A stretch of DNA of 64,000 nt from Sphingomonas sp. Root720 (GCF_001428605.1 NZ_LMID01000015.1:290001-354000); one strand, 5' to 3'; shown: positions 17,854 through 27,076, counted from the stretch's first letter. Numbers and translations are program-made. The notes: generated by a model not told the origin, from the sequence alone.

Positions 17854-18234
17854 GACAGTCCCCTTTGGCATGGCGGACGGGCCGTTCGCCCATCCCATGC
17901 GCTGGCCAATTAGGGGCGACCCGCGTCAGATTCGTGCCGGCGTCGTTACGGTAATGTTGCGATTGCGAAGGGATTGCGCGGGGGTGCGGGAAGGCCCGTC
18001 GCCGACCACGGTCCCCCGTGGTCGCCGGGGAGCGGGGGCGCGATCACGCGAAGAGCATGTTCCATGAAAAGGAATGGCCCCCGCTCCGGGGGCGGGGAGC
18101 GAGGGCCAACCTAGCGTTCGTCACGCAGGCGGGGCGTGATGGCTTCTCGAGCAACAGGGGGGAATCCCGAGAAGATCACGTCCGCTGGGAGGACTTTTAG
18201 GGGCACCAACCTGTCGCCTTTATGAACAGGGCGG
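17854..18234. other. Gene-free stretch upstream of the TonB receptor
   Basis: 381 bases without a credible gene. The part near 17854-17960 should contain the receptor promoter on the minus strand, but no clear -35/-10 or operator was identified. A strong short hairpin (GACCACGG-TCCC-CCGTGGTC, 18004-18023) lies in the middle, without a T-tract. Nothing else seen. Confidence 0.4.
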
Positions 18235-18843
18235 TCAATTCCGGGGGCCTTTGGGGCGTGGGTCGTCCCATTTGAACGCTTTGTCGGATATCGCCACGCC
18301 GAAGCGCTGATTCGCCAGCCGGACGGTCGAGCGGCCATTCTGCGCGTCGAGCACGGTCCAGCCCTGGAGGGTGAGGCCGCCCGGCCCCGCACCCTTGGCG
18401 AAGACGATCGTGATCGTACCGAACTCGGGATGCTTGGGATCGCGGGCCTCGACGGTGACGGCGCCCGGGATCGTCGACGGCACCATCTTGGCGAAGCGGC
18501 TCATGTCCTTGCGCGGATCAATCAGGACAGACAGCGGCGAATTGCCGACCGGCCAGCGCGACACCTGACGCACCGAATAGTCGATCATCGTCAGCGCCTT
18601 GCCGTCGCCGACGATCAGCAGCGGGACGCCCTTCTGATATTCGAAGCGGATCTTGCCCGGCTGGCGCAGGGTCAGCTTGCCGGACAGCGACTTGCCGTTG
18701 CGATCGGTCTGGACGAAGTCCGCCGTCATCGTGCTGATCCCGCGCAGATGCGCGGCGACCTGGTCAAGCGTGGCGGTCTGCGCGGCGGCCGGGGCGGCCA
18801 CGGCGATCGCGGCGGGGATCAGGGTGAGGAAAAGCGGGCGCAT
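18235..18843 (-). CDS. lolA: Outer-membrane lipoprotein carrier protein LolA
   Basis: Periplasmic chaperone that carries lipoproteins from the LolCDE complex to the outer membrane. The 202-residue precursor has a signal peptide ending AAAQ. The LolA fold follows: TMTADFVQTDRNGKSLSGKL, PGKIRFEYQKG, and a hydrophobic-pocket strand LLIVGDGKALTMIDY. Transcribed alone, with 115 bases to the FG-GAP gene on one side and a gene-free gap on the other. Confidence 0.88.
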   Translation of the reverse strand: MRPLFLTLIPAAIAVAAPAAAQTATLDQVAAHLRGISTMTADFVQTDRNGKSLSGKLTLRQPGKIRFEYQKGVPLLIVGDGKALTMIDYSVRQVSRWPVGNSPLSVLIDPRKDMSRFAKMVPSTIPGAVTVEARDPKHPEFGTITIVFAKGAGPGGLTLQGWTVLDAQNGRSTVRLANQRFGVAISDKAFKWDDPRPKGPRN

Positions 18844-18958
18844 GCGGCTCCTGTCTTATGGTCTGTCGTTCGCGGGCGCTTATGCCCAAGCGCCGCTGAA
18901 TTGGGAATGAAGCGCGCAACGCCGCGCGAGCGGCGATGTTTCCTCGCTTGGGGCCGCC

Positions 18959-20278
18959 TTATCGCCCGCCGCCCGTCCGGTCCGGCAAGGGAAGGATCGC
19001 CAATTCGCTCGAATTGTAGAAGATCACCGCGAGCGCATTCGGCAACCGCGTGATCCCGCGGGGTCCCTTGCCGGGAAACTCCGCCACGCGCCTGTCGGTG
19101 AACGCCTTGCCATAGGCGGCGTCTCCGGTTCCCCGCCACAGCACGACCTTCCCCGATATCCGGCCGGTTGCCGCCAGGTCGGCTTTCCCGTCGCCGTCCA
19201 TGTCGGTCAGATAGACGTCCCGTATCTCGTCGGCCGTGGTTTCGCCCGCCTTGGCCGTCTTCGGCCGGAAGGAGCCGGCATAGTCGAAGCGATCCTTGCC
19301 GTTGTGAAGGACGACGACATTGTCGCTCGTGGACCGGTTGCCCACGACGATGTCCGGGCGGCCGTCGCCATCCAGATCGCCCGCCTTGAGATGATAGGGC
19401 GTCTTGCCGAACGACGACGACCGCCGCCACGGCGCAAAGCCCCCTTTGCCGTCGCCCTTCCACACCTCGACGAGATTGGACTCGTACATCGAGAAGGCGA
19501 GGTCGGGCTTTCCATCGCGATCGAAGTCCGCGACGGCGATGTCGCGCGGCCCGCCGAGCAGGAAATCATAGGGTGCGGCCTGCTGCGGATAGCGGACCTG
19601 CCTGAACCTGCGATGGCCCTCGTTCAGCAGGACGAAGAACAGGTTGGTCTGATAGGCCACCGTGACGATGTCCTTGCGTCCGTCGCCGTTCAGGTCGACG
19701 ACCACCGTCGAGGTGAGGCCGGGGGTCGGATATATCGGTTCGCCCGCTTCGGTCAGGCCATATTCGTTGTGGAAGTCCTTGCCTTCGATCGTGATGTAGC
19801 TGGTCGGCTCGAACAGCTTCTTCCTGTCCTTCGCACCGTAGAGAATGGCGATGTCGCGGCCGTCATTGGACTGGAAATTGGGAACGACGACATCCGGCAG
19901 GCCATCTCCGTCGAGGTCGCCGATCGCCGAATGATAGGGGCCGAAACCCACCGGGAAATCGAGTCGCTGCCATGGGCCGGCGGCGCTCCCGGGATTGAGG
20001 TAGACGGTCAGTTGGTCGTTGGCCGGACGCGCGAGCCTGGGCGAGAGAAGCTCGCCCCGGCAGGGTATCGTCAGGTCGGGATTGCCGTCCCCGTTCAGAT
20101 CGCCCGATTCGACCTGATAGGGGCCGGTGCATGTCGGAAGGAAGGACGCGTTCTGCGCCGCCGTTTCGACGTTCCAGCCATTCCAGGCGTCCGGCTTCGC
20201 TTCCCCGGCCGGAAGGGAGGCCGGGCACAGCATCAGCGCCCAAAGCGAAAGCGTGCCAAATTTCGATCGGATTTTCAT
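18959..20278 (-). CDS. Secreted FG-GAP/VCBS repeat protein
   Basis: A 439-residue exported protein with a signal peptide (MKIRSKFGTLSLWALMLCPA). It contains at least six calcium-binding DxDGDG-type loops: GDLNGDGNPDL, GDLDGDGLPDV, VDLNGDGRKDI, ADFDRDGKPDL, GDLDGDGRPDI and TDMDGDGKADL. Regular spacing of about 50-60 residues predicts a seven-bladed integrin-alpha-like propeller. It is the last gene of the FecI-FecR-receptor cluster, 48 bases after the receptor, so it may bind or present the receptor's substrate at the cell surface. No enzyme motif seen. Confidence 0.85.
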   Translation of the reverse strand: MKIRSKFGTLSLWALMLCPASLPAGEAKPDAWNGWNVETAAQNASFLPTCTGPYQVESGDLNGDGNPDLTIPCRGELLSPRLARPANDQLTVYLNPGSAAGPWQRLDFPVGFGPYHSAIGDLDGDGLPDVVVPNFQSNDGRDIAILYGAKDRKKLFEPTSYITIEGKDFHNEYGLTEAGEPIYPTPGLTSTVVVDLNGDGRKDIVTVAYQTNLFFVLLNEGHRRFRQVRYPQQAAPYDFLLGGPRDIAVADFDRDGKPDLAFSMYESNLVEVWKGDGKGGFAPWRRSSSFGKTPYHLKAGDLDGDGRPDIVVGNRSTSDNVVVLHNGKDRFDYAGSFRPKTAKAGETTADEIRDVYLTDMDGDGKADLAATGRISGKVVLWRGTGDAAYGKAFTDRRVAEFPGKGPRGITRLPNALAVIFYNSSELAILPLPDRTGGGR

Positions 20279-20326
20279 GACTGTCCTGCCATCTGGATTC
20301 GGGGAAGCGAAAAGGCGGTTCGAGGC

Positions 20327-23300
20327 TCAGAACTTGAACCTGAGACCGGACCGGAAGCGCCTGCCGAGGATGTCGTAGAATGTGGGGCTGGAACCCGGGA
20401 TGGCCCCGCCGATATAGTTGACCGTCGCCGCCTTCGCGGGGTCCTTGTTGAACAGATTGTCGACCGACAGATACAGTTCGACGTCGTGCCAGATCTTCAC
20501 GGCGACTGACGTATCGACGTAGAATGCTCCCGCCACGTGATTGTCGTTGATCGTCCGATGCGCCGCGCTCGACACGGGGCAATTGGATGAACATTCGATA
20601 TAGCTCGCGTCGTAGACGCTCGAACTGATGCCGCGCCCGGCGACCGATACCGTGACGGGCCCGCCAGTATAGACGGCCTCCAGGAGATAGCGCCATTTCG
20701 GCAATCCCCCCACTTCGCCAAGCGCGGAATTGGGAAGCCCGATGCCGTCCTCGGCAAGGCTCTTGATGTTCCTGGTGGCGAGCGCCCTCAGCGTCAGCGC
20801 CTCGGAGCCCGAACCCATGAACAGGTTCGATATCGGAAGCCGGTAGGTGACGTCGAAATCGACGCCGCGCGTGGTCGCCTTGGCTATGTTGACCGGCTGC
20901 GAATACACATATTTGATGTACCCGGTCGCGTCCCTCTCGACATATTGACAGTAGCTCTCGATGCCTTCGTAGCAACGATTGATGAATGTCGCATATCCAG
21001 GCGTCGAAATGGCGTCCCTTATCTTTATGTCCCAGTAATCGACCGATGCTGAGAGACCTGCAACGAAGCGGGGCTGGAGCACGACGCCGACGTTGAGTGT
21101 ATCCGCCTTTTCCGGCTTGACCGATGGATTGCCCGACGTGAGCTGGATGAATTGATAGGATTCATTCTTCTGCGGGTCGAGGAACAGATAGGTGCCGGCC
21201 GTGCCCGCCTGGAACAGCTCCGCCAGGTTGGCCGCGCGAATATCGCGCGATCGCGTGATGCGGAAGCGGATATCGTCGATGGGCGCGTAGCTGGCCCCGA
21301 CCTTCCACGTGGTGACATAGCCCGAGGTGCTGTAATGGGTGGCGCGCACGGCGGCGTTCAAATCCAGCGACTTGGCCCATCTCGCATCCTTGGCGAGGGG
21401 AACGGCGACCTCGAGAAACCCCTCGTCGACCGTATAGGAGCCCTTGATCGGCTTGAAATTGCCTGCCCAATAGCCGTTCTTCAGCGACAGGCGGTCGGCG
21501 GTGCCGGTTTCCTTTTCCCGGCGATGCTCGAAACCGGCCGCGAGGGAGACCGGCCCGGCCCAGGTCGAAAAGGCGTCGCCCCTGACCGTGGCGGAGAACA
21601 CGTCCTGGGTGAGGGTCGCGTCCACATAGCTCTTGCCCTGCACATAATTCTTGCCAGCGTCGGATGCGACCCCGACGCCGAAGATGTTGTAGGGAACACA
21701 TCCGTCGGCCGGATTGGTCAGGGTCGAACGGCAGACGATCGCGCCGTTGGGCCCGACCACCGCATCGATCGCCCGCCTGTAGTTCGCCGTTATCGGGGAA
21801 ATCGCATAGTCGTAGAAATTGCTGACGTTCCTGTTCGCGGTCACGTCCCACTTCCAGCTGGAGCCGAACGCTCCGAACGCGCCGCTGGCGCCTGCGACAT
21901 AGCGGTACATCTTGTGGACGTTGACGGTCAGGATACCGCCCAGATCCTTGTTCCATGTGCCGACGGTCAGGGAAGGAAGGTTGAGATCGGTCATTTTCTG
22001 CACGATCTCGGCCGGCAGGAACGCATTATCCCTGCCGATGCTGAGACTGCCGAAATTATAATAGGGTGTCGCCACGCTCGTTCCCTTGGAACGGCTGTAG
22101 GAAAACTGGCCGAAGACCTGGACAGTATCGGTCAGGTCATAGCTCAGGCGGCCGAAGGCGTTCTGCCGGGAAACCTTCGGGTCGAAGGTCTGGACGTCGG
22201 TATCGAAATGCGTCGATCGCCAGTCGCCCCCGATCATATAGGGATCCCTGACGACCGATCCGTAGGTGAGCTGGGCGGTCGTGCCGCCGGGGCCGAAATA
22301 TAGGCCGCGGAGGGGACCGGCGGTGACGATCGCTCCCGGCCCCGCGGTGGTCAGGCCGACATGCTCGGAAACGATGATCTCCGGCTGACCGTTGGCCGCG
22401 GCATAGGCGGGGTTGTTGAAGCCCTTGATACCGACATACCAGTCGCGCTTGCCGATCCCGACGATCCCCTCGTTATACGCATCCTCGACGCTGAGGAGGA
22501 CATGCCCGCGTTCGTCCGCGAAATTGGCGCCGGCCGTCAGGGAAACCCGGAAATTCTTGTCGTCGCCATAGGTCGTGACGCCGCCCTGCACATCGCCCTT
22601 GATGCCCGTGAAGCTCTTGTCGAGAACGAAGTTCACGACGCCGGCGACCGCATCGGAGCCCCAGGCCGCCGACGCGCCGCCCGTCACGATGTCGACGCGC
22701 TTGATCAGCGCGTTGGGGATCGTGTTGACGTCGACCAGCCCCGACAGCGAGGCGGCGGGCATCCTTTGGCCGTCGAACAGGACCAGCGTGCGCGTCTGGC
22801 CGATTCCGCGCAGATTGAGGGCATTGATGCCGGTGACGCCGGAACTGATGTTGTTGGCGCCCATTTGCGGATTTTGACTTCCCGCAAGGGCCGGCAGCTG
22901 GTTCACCAGTTCGGCGACATTGTGCGGAGCCCTTCTCGCGATCTCCGCTGCCCCGAGCACGGTTACGGGCGTCGGCGCCTGATAGCCGTCCCGGACGATG
23001 CGCGTACCGGTCACGACGATGCCCCCGCCACCTTCCGCGACGTCCTTCTGCATGCCGAGAATGGCGATCTTGCCGTCGAAGGACCGGACGACCAGTCCCG
23101 TTCCCGACAGGAGTCGATCGAGCGCGTCGCGTATGTCGAGATTGCCCTGGACGGCGTTGGTCGTGCGCCCTTCGCCGTCGCGACCCGCGAGCGTGACCTG
23201 GATCCCGGCCTGCCGGGCAAACTCGCGAACGCCGCTCGATGCCGGGTGCGCCGGGATGTCGAAGCTGCGCTCCTGAGCCTGCACCGCGGCCGGAAGGCAT

Positions 23301-23356
23301 ATCGCCGCCGCGACCGCCGCCATCGACGCAGTGCGTCGCGTGAAGAAAGAATACAT
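20327..23356 (-). CDS. TonB-dependent receptor with N-terminal STN signalling domain
   Basis: A 1009-residue transducing receptor. After the signal peptide (ending VQAQ), residues about 30-100 form the secretin/TonB short N-terminal (STN) domain: RSFDIPAHPASSGVREFARQ, then IRDALDRLLSGTGLVVR. The TonB box (GGGIVVTGTR), the plug (AELVNQLPAL, INALNLRGIGQTRTLVLFDG) and a large barrel ending in FRSGLRFKF complete it. The STN domain contacts a FecR-type protein to signal ligand arrival. The ATG at 23356 has GAGGGG 8 bases upstream; a GTG at 23365 is weaker. It lies between fecR and the FG-GAP gene. Confidence 0.93.
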   Translation of the reverse strand: MYSFFTRRTASMAAVAAAICLPAAVQAQERSFDIPAHPASSGVREFARQAGIQVTLAGRDGEGRTTNAVQGNLDIRDALDRLLSGTGLVVRSFDGKIAILGMQKDVAEGGGGIVVTGTRIVRDGYQAPTPVTVLGAAEIARRAPHNVAELVNQLPALAGSQNPQMGANNISSGVTGINALNLRGIGQTRTLVLFDGQRMPAASLSGLVDVNTIPNALIKRVDIVTGGASAAWGSDAVAGVVNFVLDKSFTGIKGDVQGGVTTYGDDKNFRVSLTAGANFADERGHVLLSVEDAYNEGIVGIGKRDWYVGIKGFNNPAYAAANGQPEIIVSEHVGLTTAGPGAIVTAGPLRGLYFGPGGTTAQLTYGSVVRDPYMIGGDWRSTHFDTDVQTFDPKVSRQNAFGRLSYDLTDTVQVFGQFSYSRSKGTSVATPYYNFGSLSIGRDNAFLPAEIVQKMTDLNLPSLTVGTWNKDLGGILTVNVHKMYRYVAGASGAFGAFGSSWKWDVTANRNVSNFYDYAISPITANYRRAIDAVVGPNGAIVCRSTLTNPADGCVPYNIFGVGVASDAGKNYVQGKSYVDATLTQDVFSATVRGDAFSTWAGPVSLAAGFEHRREKETGTADRLSLKNGYWAGNFKPIKGSYTVDEGFLEVAVPLAKDARWAKSLDLNAAVRATHYSTSGYVTTWKVGASYAPIDDIRFRITRSRDIRAANLAELFQAGTAGTYLFLDPQKNESYQFIQLTSGNPSVKPEKADTLNVGVVLQPRFVAGLSASVDYWDIKIRDAISTPGYATFINRCYEGIESYCQYVERDATGYIKYVYSQPVNIAKATTRGVDFDVTYRLPISNLFMGSGSEALTLRALATRNIKSLAEDGIGLPNSALGEVGGLPKWRYLLEAVYTGGPVTVSVAGRGISSSVYDASYIECSSNCPVSSAAHRTINDNHVAGAFYVDTSVAVKIWHDVELYLSVDNLFNKDPAKAATVNYIGGAIPGSSPTFYDILGRRFRSGLRFKF

Positions 23357-23448
23357 TATGATCACCCCTCGTCTTGAAGCCTCAAAGCTAATGACGAGGG
23401 GGAATAATTTTTGGGTCAGTCCGAGAAATATTAATTTTCAAGGCATTT

Positions 23449-24498
23449 CTATTTAGGTTTTATTACGATTTTTCCATCCTCATGTACGACGATACTATCG
23501 GCGATGGTCGCTGCGGATTGCGCGAACTGCTCGGGATCGCTGGCCTTGTACAATCCTATGATCGCGACGTTTCCGATGGCCGGATCGGCGAGGACGATCT
23601 TGGTGCTGTTGACGCGGTTGAAGCGCGCGACGGCCGCCTTGATCGGCACGTTGTCGAGCGAAATCTGCGCCAGGTCGGGCGGGGGCAAACGTGGCGCGGC
23701 AGCCGCCGTCGATGCCGGCTTGGGCGCGATCGGTCCGGGATCGAGCGTCACCATGCCGCCGGCATGGACCAGGACCGCCTGGTCGCGCTCGTCGCGGGGC
23801 CAGACCAGCACGCTACCTTCCGTCACCTTCACGGTCCCGCCGGTCCGACCCATCCGGCGAACGGAATAGACGGTCCCGGTGGCCTGGGCATAGACGTCGC
23901 CGGACCGGACCACGAAGGGCCGCGCCCTGTCCTTCGCAACCTCGAACCTGGCTTCCCCGCTGAACAGCGTGATCCGGCGATAGTCGTCGGAAAGCGCGAC
24001 ATGGATTCGCGCGTCCTGGCTCAGCGTGGCGACCGACCCGTCCTTGAGCTTCACCACCTCTTCGGTGGCGGCGAACCGGGGTGGTTCGAAAAGCGACAGG
24101 ATCGGCGCGCCCGCAGAAATCAGCACGACCACGCACGCCGCCATCGCGGCGGCGGCCACGGCAGCCCTGCCGCTCCATCGGAAAATGGCATGGCGCACCG
24201 GAGCAGCCGCCGGCGCGCCATCGTCGGCGTCATCGTCCACCCCATTGTCGTTGCCCGAGGGAGGCGCCGGATGGACCGGCGCGGGGGACACCGACGCGCG
24301 ATGCGCCTCGATCACCGCATCCTCGGTGGCGCGCATCCACGCCCGGGCGCGCACGAAGGCGCCGCGGTGACGCGTATCCGCCGCCAGCCAGGCTTCCAGC
24401 GCCTCATGGCTTTCCGGCGTCATCTCGCCATAGGCTTGCTCGACCGCCCAGCGGACAGCCTGATCGCTGATGCCGTTAGTGGGGGCGGTGCTTGCCAA
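23449..24498 (-). CDS. FecR-family transmembrane sigma-factor regulator
   Basis: A 349-residue single-pass inner-membrane protein. The N-terminal cytoplasmic DUF4880-type region (about 10-60: QAVRWAVEQAYGEMTPESHE, FVRARAWMR) binds the sigma factor. A Pro/Asp-rich linker, a membrane helix near 112-132 and the periplasmic FecR domain (LKDGSVATLSQDARIHVALS, SGEARFEVAKDRARPFVVRS) follow. A C-terminal STN-like domain (LAQISLDNVPIKAAVARFN) ends the protein. It overlaps the sigma-factor gene by 23 bases, so the two are made together. Confidence 0.92.
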   Translation of the reverse strand: MASTAPTNGISDQAVRWAVEQAYGEMTPESHEALEAWLAADTRHRGAFVRARAWMRATEDAVIEAHRASVSPAPVHPAPPSGNDNGVDDDADDGAPAAAPVRHAIFRWSGRAAVAAAAMAACVVVLISAGAPILSLFEPPRFAATEEVVKLKDGSVATLSQDARIHVALSDDYRRITLFSGEARFEVAKDRARPFVVRSGDVYAQATGTVYSVRRMGRTGGTVKVTEGSVLVWPRDERDQAVLVHAGGMVTLDPGPIAPKPASTAAAAPRLPPPDLAQISLDNVPIKAAVARFNRVNSTKIVLADPAIGNVAIIGLYKASDPEQFAQSAATIADSIVVHEDGKIVIKPK

Positions 24499-25069
24499 TC
24501 ACTTCCACCTTCTGTTCGACAACCCCTCGTTCGTCGCCGTCGATCCGGGCGTCCTGCTCCGCCATCGCCTTGATGACCTGATGCATTCCGCGTTCGACAT
24601 GCTTCTTCAGCGCGTCCTCGCTCACGCCCAGCCGCTCGGCCGTTTCGCGCCGCGACAACCCTTCTATCCGCCGCAGCTCGATCGCTCGGCGATAGGTGTC
24701 GGGCAATTGGGAAAGCAGTCGGTTCACGCGTTCGAGTTCCTGGCTGGCCTCCAGCACCCGATCAGCCAAGGGCGCACCATCCATGACGTTCGACCAGTCG
24801 ATTTGGGTCAGGGCGTTGAAATTTATTATTCCGGCACGGCGCATCAGGTCCGTCACCACCGTGTGGGCGGTCCGGAAGAAATAGGATCGGGCGTTTTCGA
24901 TATGATCGACCGACGCCAGATTGGCGATGCGGCAATAGGCTTCCTGAACGACATCCTCGACATCGACGACATGATGCCAGCGGCGGGACAGCCAGCTGCG
25001 GACGGAGCGTTCGTGGGGAACGATCTCCCGGGCGATCCACGCCGAAATGATGTCGTGCTCATCGTCCAT
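24476..25069 (-). CDS. FecI-family ECF sigma factor
   Basis: A 197-residue extracytoplasmic-function sigma factor. Region 2 is seen in VVDVEDVVQEAYCRIANL and SYFFRTAHTVVTDLMRR. Region 4 is seen in LPDTYRRAIELRRIEGLSRR followed by ETAERLGVSEDALKKHVERG. Overlap with fecR and the following STN-bearing receptor define a cell-surface signalling set in which substrate binding frees this sigma factor to transcribe the receptor. The known family members respond to iron chelates, but the FG-GAP partner here leaves the signal open. Confidence 0.93.
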   Translation of the reverse strand: MDDEHDIISAWIAREIVPHERSVRSWLSRRWHHVVDVEDVVQEAYCRIANLASVDHIENARSYFFRTAHTVVTDLMRRAGIINFNALTQIDWSNVMDGAPLADRVLEASQELERVNRLLSQLPDTYRRAIELRRIEGLSRRETAERLGVSEDALKKHVERGMHQVIKAMAEQDARIDGDERGVVEQKVEVIGKHRPH

Positions 25070-25190
25070 CCGATGTAGCCATTCACGCCTTGATGGAAGC
25101 TGCTCGCCGAATCGCCGGTGACAGGCGAGTGTCGCTCTAGGACGCCGCTCATGACATGATCGTGACGCGAGCCTGGGACAGCGGGATTAG

Positions 25191-25673
25191 ATGGACGATA
25201 TAGCGGAGAGCCGTTTCCTGACCGAGCCCGAACGCGCGCTGGCGCGCAGCATGTTCGGCGATGCGATCGATCTCGATGCCGTCCGCCTCAACCGGCGGAA
25301 ATGGTGGCCGTTTCAACCGAAGACCGTGCTGATGGCGCCCGACGGCGATCTCTGGTGCCATCCGGACGGGCCGCTGTGGCGCCCCTGCTACGCGACCGCA
25401 TCGCTGGCGCTGCAGGCGCTGTTCGTCCATGAGATGACCCATGTCTGGCAGGCGCAGCGCGGCGGTCGCTGGTATCTGCCGCTGATGCGCCACCCCTTCT
25501 GCCGTTATGTCTATACATTGAGGCCGGACAAGCCCTTCGCCCGCTACGGGATCGAGCAACAGGCCGAAATCGTCGCCGACGCCTTTCTCCTCGCACGGGG
25601 GGTCGCGCGGCCGGGCAAGCCTGGGCTGGCGGATTATCGGGCGGTCCTGCCGTTTCCGATGGAAAAGACCTGA
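25191..25673 (+). CDS. HExxH-containing protein (zinc-protease-like, 'vgr-related')
   Basis: A 160-residue protein with the zinc-binding motif HEMTH (residues 80-84, in LFVHEMTHVWQAQ) and candidate third ligands in IEQQAEIVADAF (Glu122 or Glu126). This HEMTHVWQ context resembles DUF4157/M48-like minimal metalloprotease cores. Sphingomonad homologues are often labelled 'vgr-related protein', a name without functional meaning. No signal peptide. Divergent from the sigma-factor gene, sharing a 121-base intergenic region. Confidence 0.75.
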   Translation: MDDIAESRFLTEPERALARSMFGDAIDLDAVRLNRRKWWPFQPKTVLMAPDGDLWCHPDGPLWRPCYATASLALQALFVHEMTHVWQAQRGGRWYLPLMRHPFCRYVYTLRPDKPFARYGIEQQAEIVADAFLLARGVARPGKPGLADYRAVLPFPMEKT

Positions 25674-25738
25674 GGTCGCCTCCGACCCAAACCGTCACCC
25701 CAGCGAAGCGGGACTTTGCGTAAACGCCGTCCCCTTCC

Positions 25739-25832
25739 GTCATCCCGGCGAAAGCCGGGATCTCCCTTCTTCTTCGTCTTTCGTCCCAAAGGGCGGAAAG
25801 GCAGAGAGATCCCGGCTTTCGCCGGGATGACG
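25739..25832. repeat. Dispersed intergenic inverted repeat, copy 2 (perfect arms)
   Basis: The most perfect copy. A 26-bp arm (25739-25764, beginning GTCATCCCGGCGAAAGCC) is repeated exactly in inverted orientation at about 25806-25831, around a 41-base centre. Each arm is itself partly self-complementary (CCCGGC-GAAA-GCCGGG), so each can form its own small hairpin as well as one long cruciform. Confidence 0.85.
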
Positions 25833-25860
25833 ATGAAGAGAGTGGGATGGGCTCTTACGC

Positions 25861-25941
25861 AAAGGTCCCACGAAGGCTGGGTCTCGTGAGGTCGAACGCA
25901 ATGCTCCTCTCCTGAGACCCCAGCCTGCGCTGGGGTGACGG
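25861..25941. repeat. Dispersed intergenic inverted repeat, copy 3 (imperfect)
   Basis: An imperfect copy directly after copy 2. The left arm (CGAAGGCTGGGTCTCGTGAG) and right arm (CTGAGACCCCAGCC, then GCTGGGGTGAC) match the family. Copies 2 and 3 together occupy most of the 354-base gap between 25673 and 26028; nothing else was seen there. Confidence 0.75.
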
Positions 25942-26027
25942 ATAAGGAGCGGGGGCGGGGCGGGGGTGACGATGATGGGAAGCCGGAAAATCTTCCCCAT
26001 CCTCCCCGCACCCGCTAGAGCGGCGCG

Positions 26028-26657
26028 ATGACCCCCACCGGCCTGCTCGGCGGCAGCTTCAACCCGGCGCATCGCAGCCATCGCCATATCAGCCTGTTCG
26101 CGATCCGCGCGCTCGGGCTGGAGGAGGTCTGGTGGCTGGTGTCGCCCGGCAATCCGCTCAAGGGCGCCTCCGACATGGCGCCGCTGTCCGCCCGCCACGC
26201 CTCGGCCCGGAAAATGGCGCGCCGCGCGCCGATCCGGCCGACCGCGATCGAGGCGCGGCTGGGCACGCGCTACACCGCCGATACCTTGCGCAAGCTGGTC
26301 CGCCGCTACCCGAAGCGCCGCTTCATCTGGATCATGGGGGCCGACAACCTCGCCCAGTTCGACCGGTGGCACGACTGGCGCGGCATAGCGCGCAGGGTCG
26401 CCATTGCCGTCATCGCCCGTCCGGGTTATGATGGGGGTGCTCGCGCCTCCAGGGCGATGGGCTGGCTGCGGCAGTTCGTCCGGCCCGCGGCCAAGGCGAA
26501 AGACTGGACGAACTGGAGACCGCCGGCCCTCGTGCTGTTGCACTTCTATCCTGATCGCGGTTCCGCAACGCGGCTCCGGGCCAAGGACCCAGGCTGGCAC
26601 CTTTCCCACAGCAACACAGGCTTGCGCGACAGGTTGACGCGCAGGCCGCTACCCTAG
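26028..26657 (+). CDS. nadD: Nicotinate-nucleotide adenylyltransferase
   Basis: NadD adenylates nicotinate mononucleotide to deamido-NAD in NAD synthesis. The 209-residue protein begins with the nucleotidyltransferase signature GLLGGSFNPAHRSHRHIS. The segments VWWLVSPGNPLK (about 35-46) and WIMGADNLAQFDRWHDW (about 102-118) bind substrate. The usual C-terminal ISSTxIR-like motif is not obvious; the tail reads HLSHSNTGLRDRLT, a divergent form. First gene of nadD-rsfS-rlmH, a conserved order. Confidence 0.93.
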   Translation: MTPTGLLGGSFNPAHRSHRHISLFAIRALGLEEVWWLVSPGNPLKGASDMAPLSARHASARKMARRAPIRPTAIEARLGTRYTADTLRKLVRRYPKRRFIWIMGADNLAQFDRWHDWRGIARRVAIAVIARPGYDGGARASRAMGWLRQFVRPAAKAKDWTNWRPPALVLLHFYPDRGSATRLRAKDPGWHLSHSNTGLRDRLTRRPLP

Positions 26658-26665
26658 GAGGTACA

Positions 26666-27076
26666 TTGACCGCCACCGACAGCATCAGGCCCAGAGACGA
26701 CGCCTCTGCCGCCACGGATGCCGACCCTTCGGACAAGCTGCACCAGCTTGTTCTGAAATCGCTCGACGACGACCAGGCGATCGAGACCGTCTCGATCCCG
26801 CTCGCGGGCAAATCCTCGATCGCCGACTATATGGTGATCACCTCGGGCCGGTCGACCCGACAGGTCGCCTCGATGGCGGCCAAGCTCGCCGACCGGATCA
26901 AGAGCGAGACGGGCCGCGCGGTCCGGATCGAGGGTCTGCCCACGGCCGACTGGGTGCTGATCGACGCGGGCGACATCATCGTCCACCTGTTCCGCCCCGA
27001 GGTGCGCAGCTTCTACAATCTCGAGCGGATGTGGAACTTCGGCGACGCGCCTGCGCCGGTCGCGATCCAGGGCTGA
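26666..27076 (+). CDS. rsfS: Ribosomal silencing factor RsfS
   Basis: RsfS binds ribosomal protein L14 and blocks subunit joining when nutrients are short. The 136-residue product starts at TTG 26666, chosen because a perfect AGGAGG (26656-26661) lies 4 bases upstream and overlaps the nadD stop. Family segments are visible: DDQAIETVSIPLAGKSSIAD, YMVITSGRSTRQVASMA, ADWVLIDAGDIIVHLFRPEV and FYNLERMW. Confidence 0.95.
   Translation: MTATDSIRPRDDASAATDADPSDKLHQLVLKSLDDDQAIETVSIPLAGKSSIADYMVITSGRSTRQVASMAAKLADRIKSETGRAVRIEGLPTADWVLIDAGDIIVHLFRPEVRSFYNLERMWNFGDAPAPVAIQG

Noticed and set aside
15754-17913. 719-codon open frame on the plus strand opposite the TonB receptor gene
   Set aside because: Antisense shadow of a high-GC gene: the composition follows from third-position G/C, there is no domain, and the receptor on the other strand is unambiguous.
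18004-18023. Hairpin GACCACGG-TCCC-CCGTGGTC as a terminator
   Set aside because: No T-tract on either side and no gene ending nearby in the right orientation.
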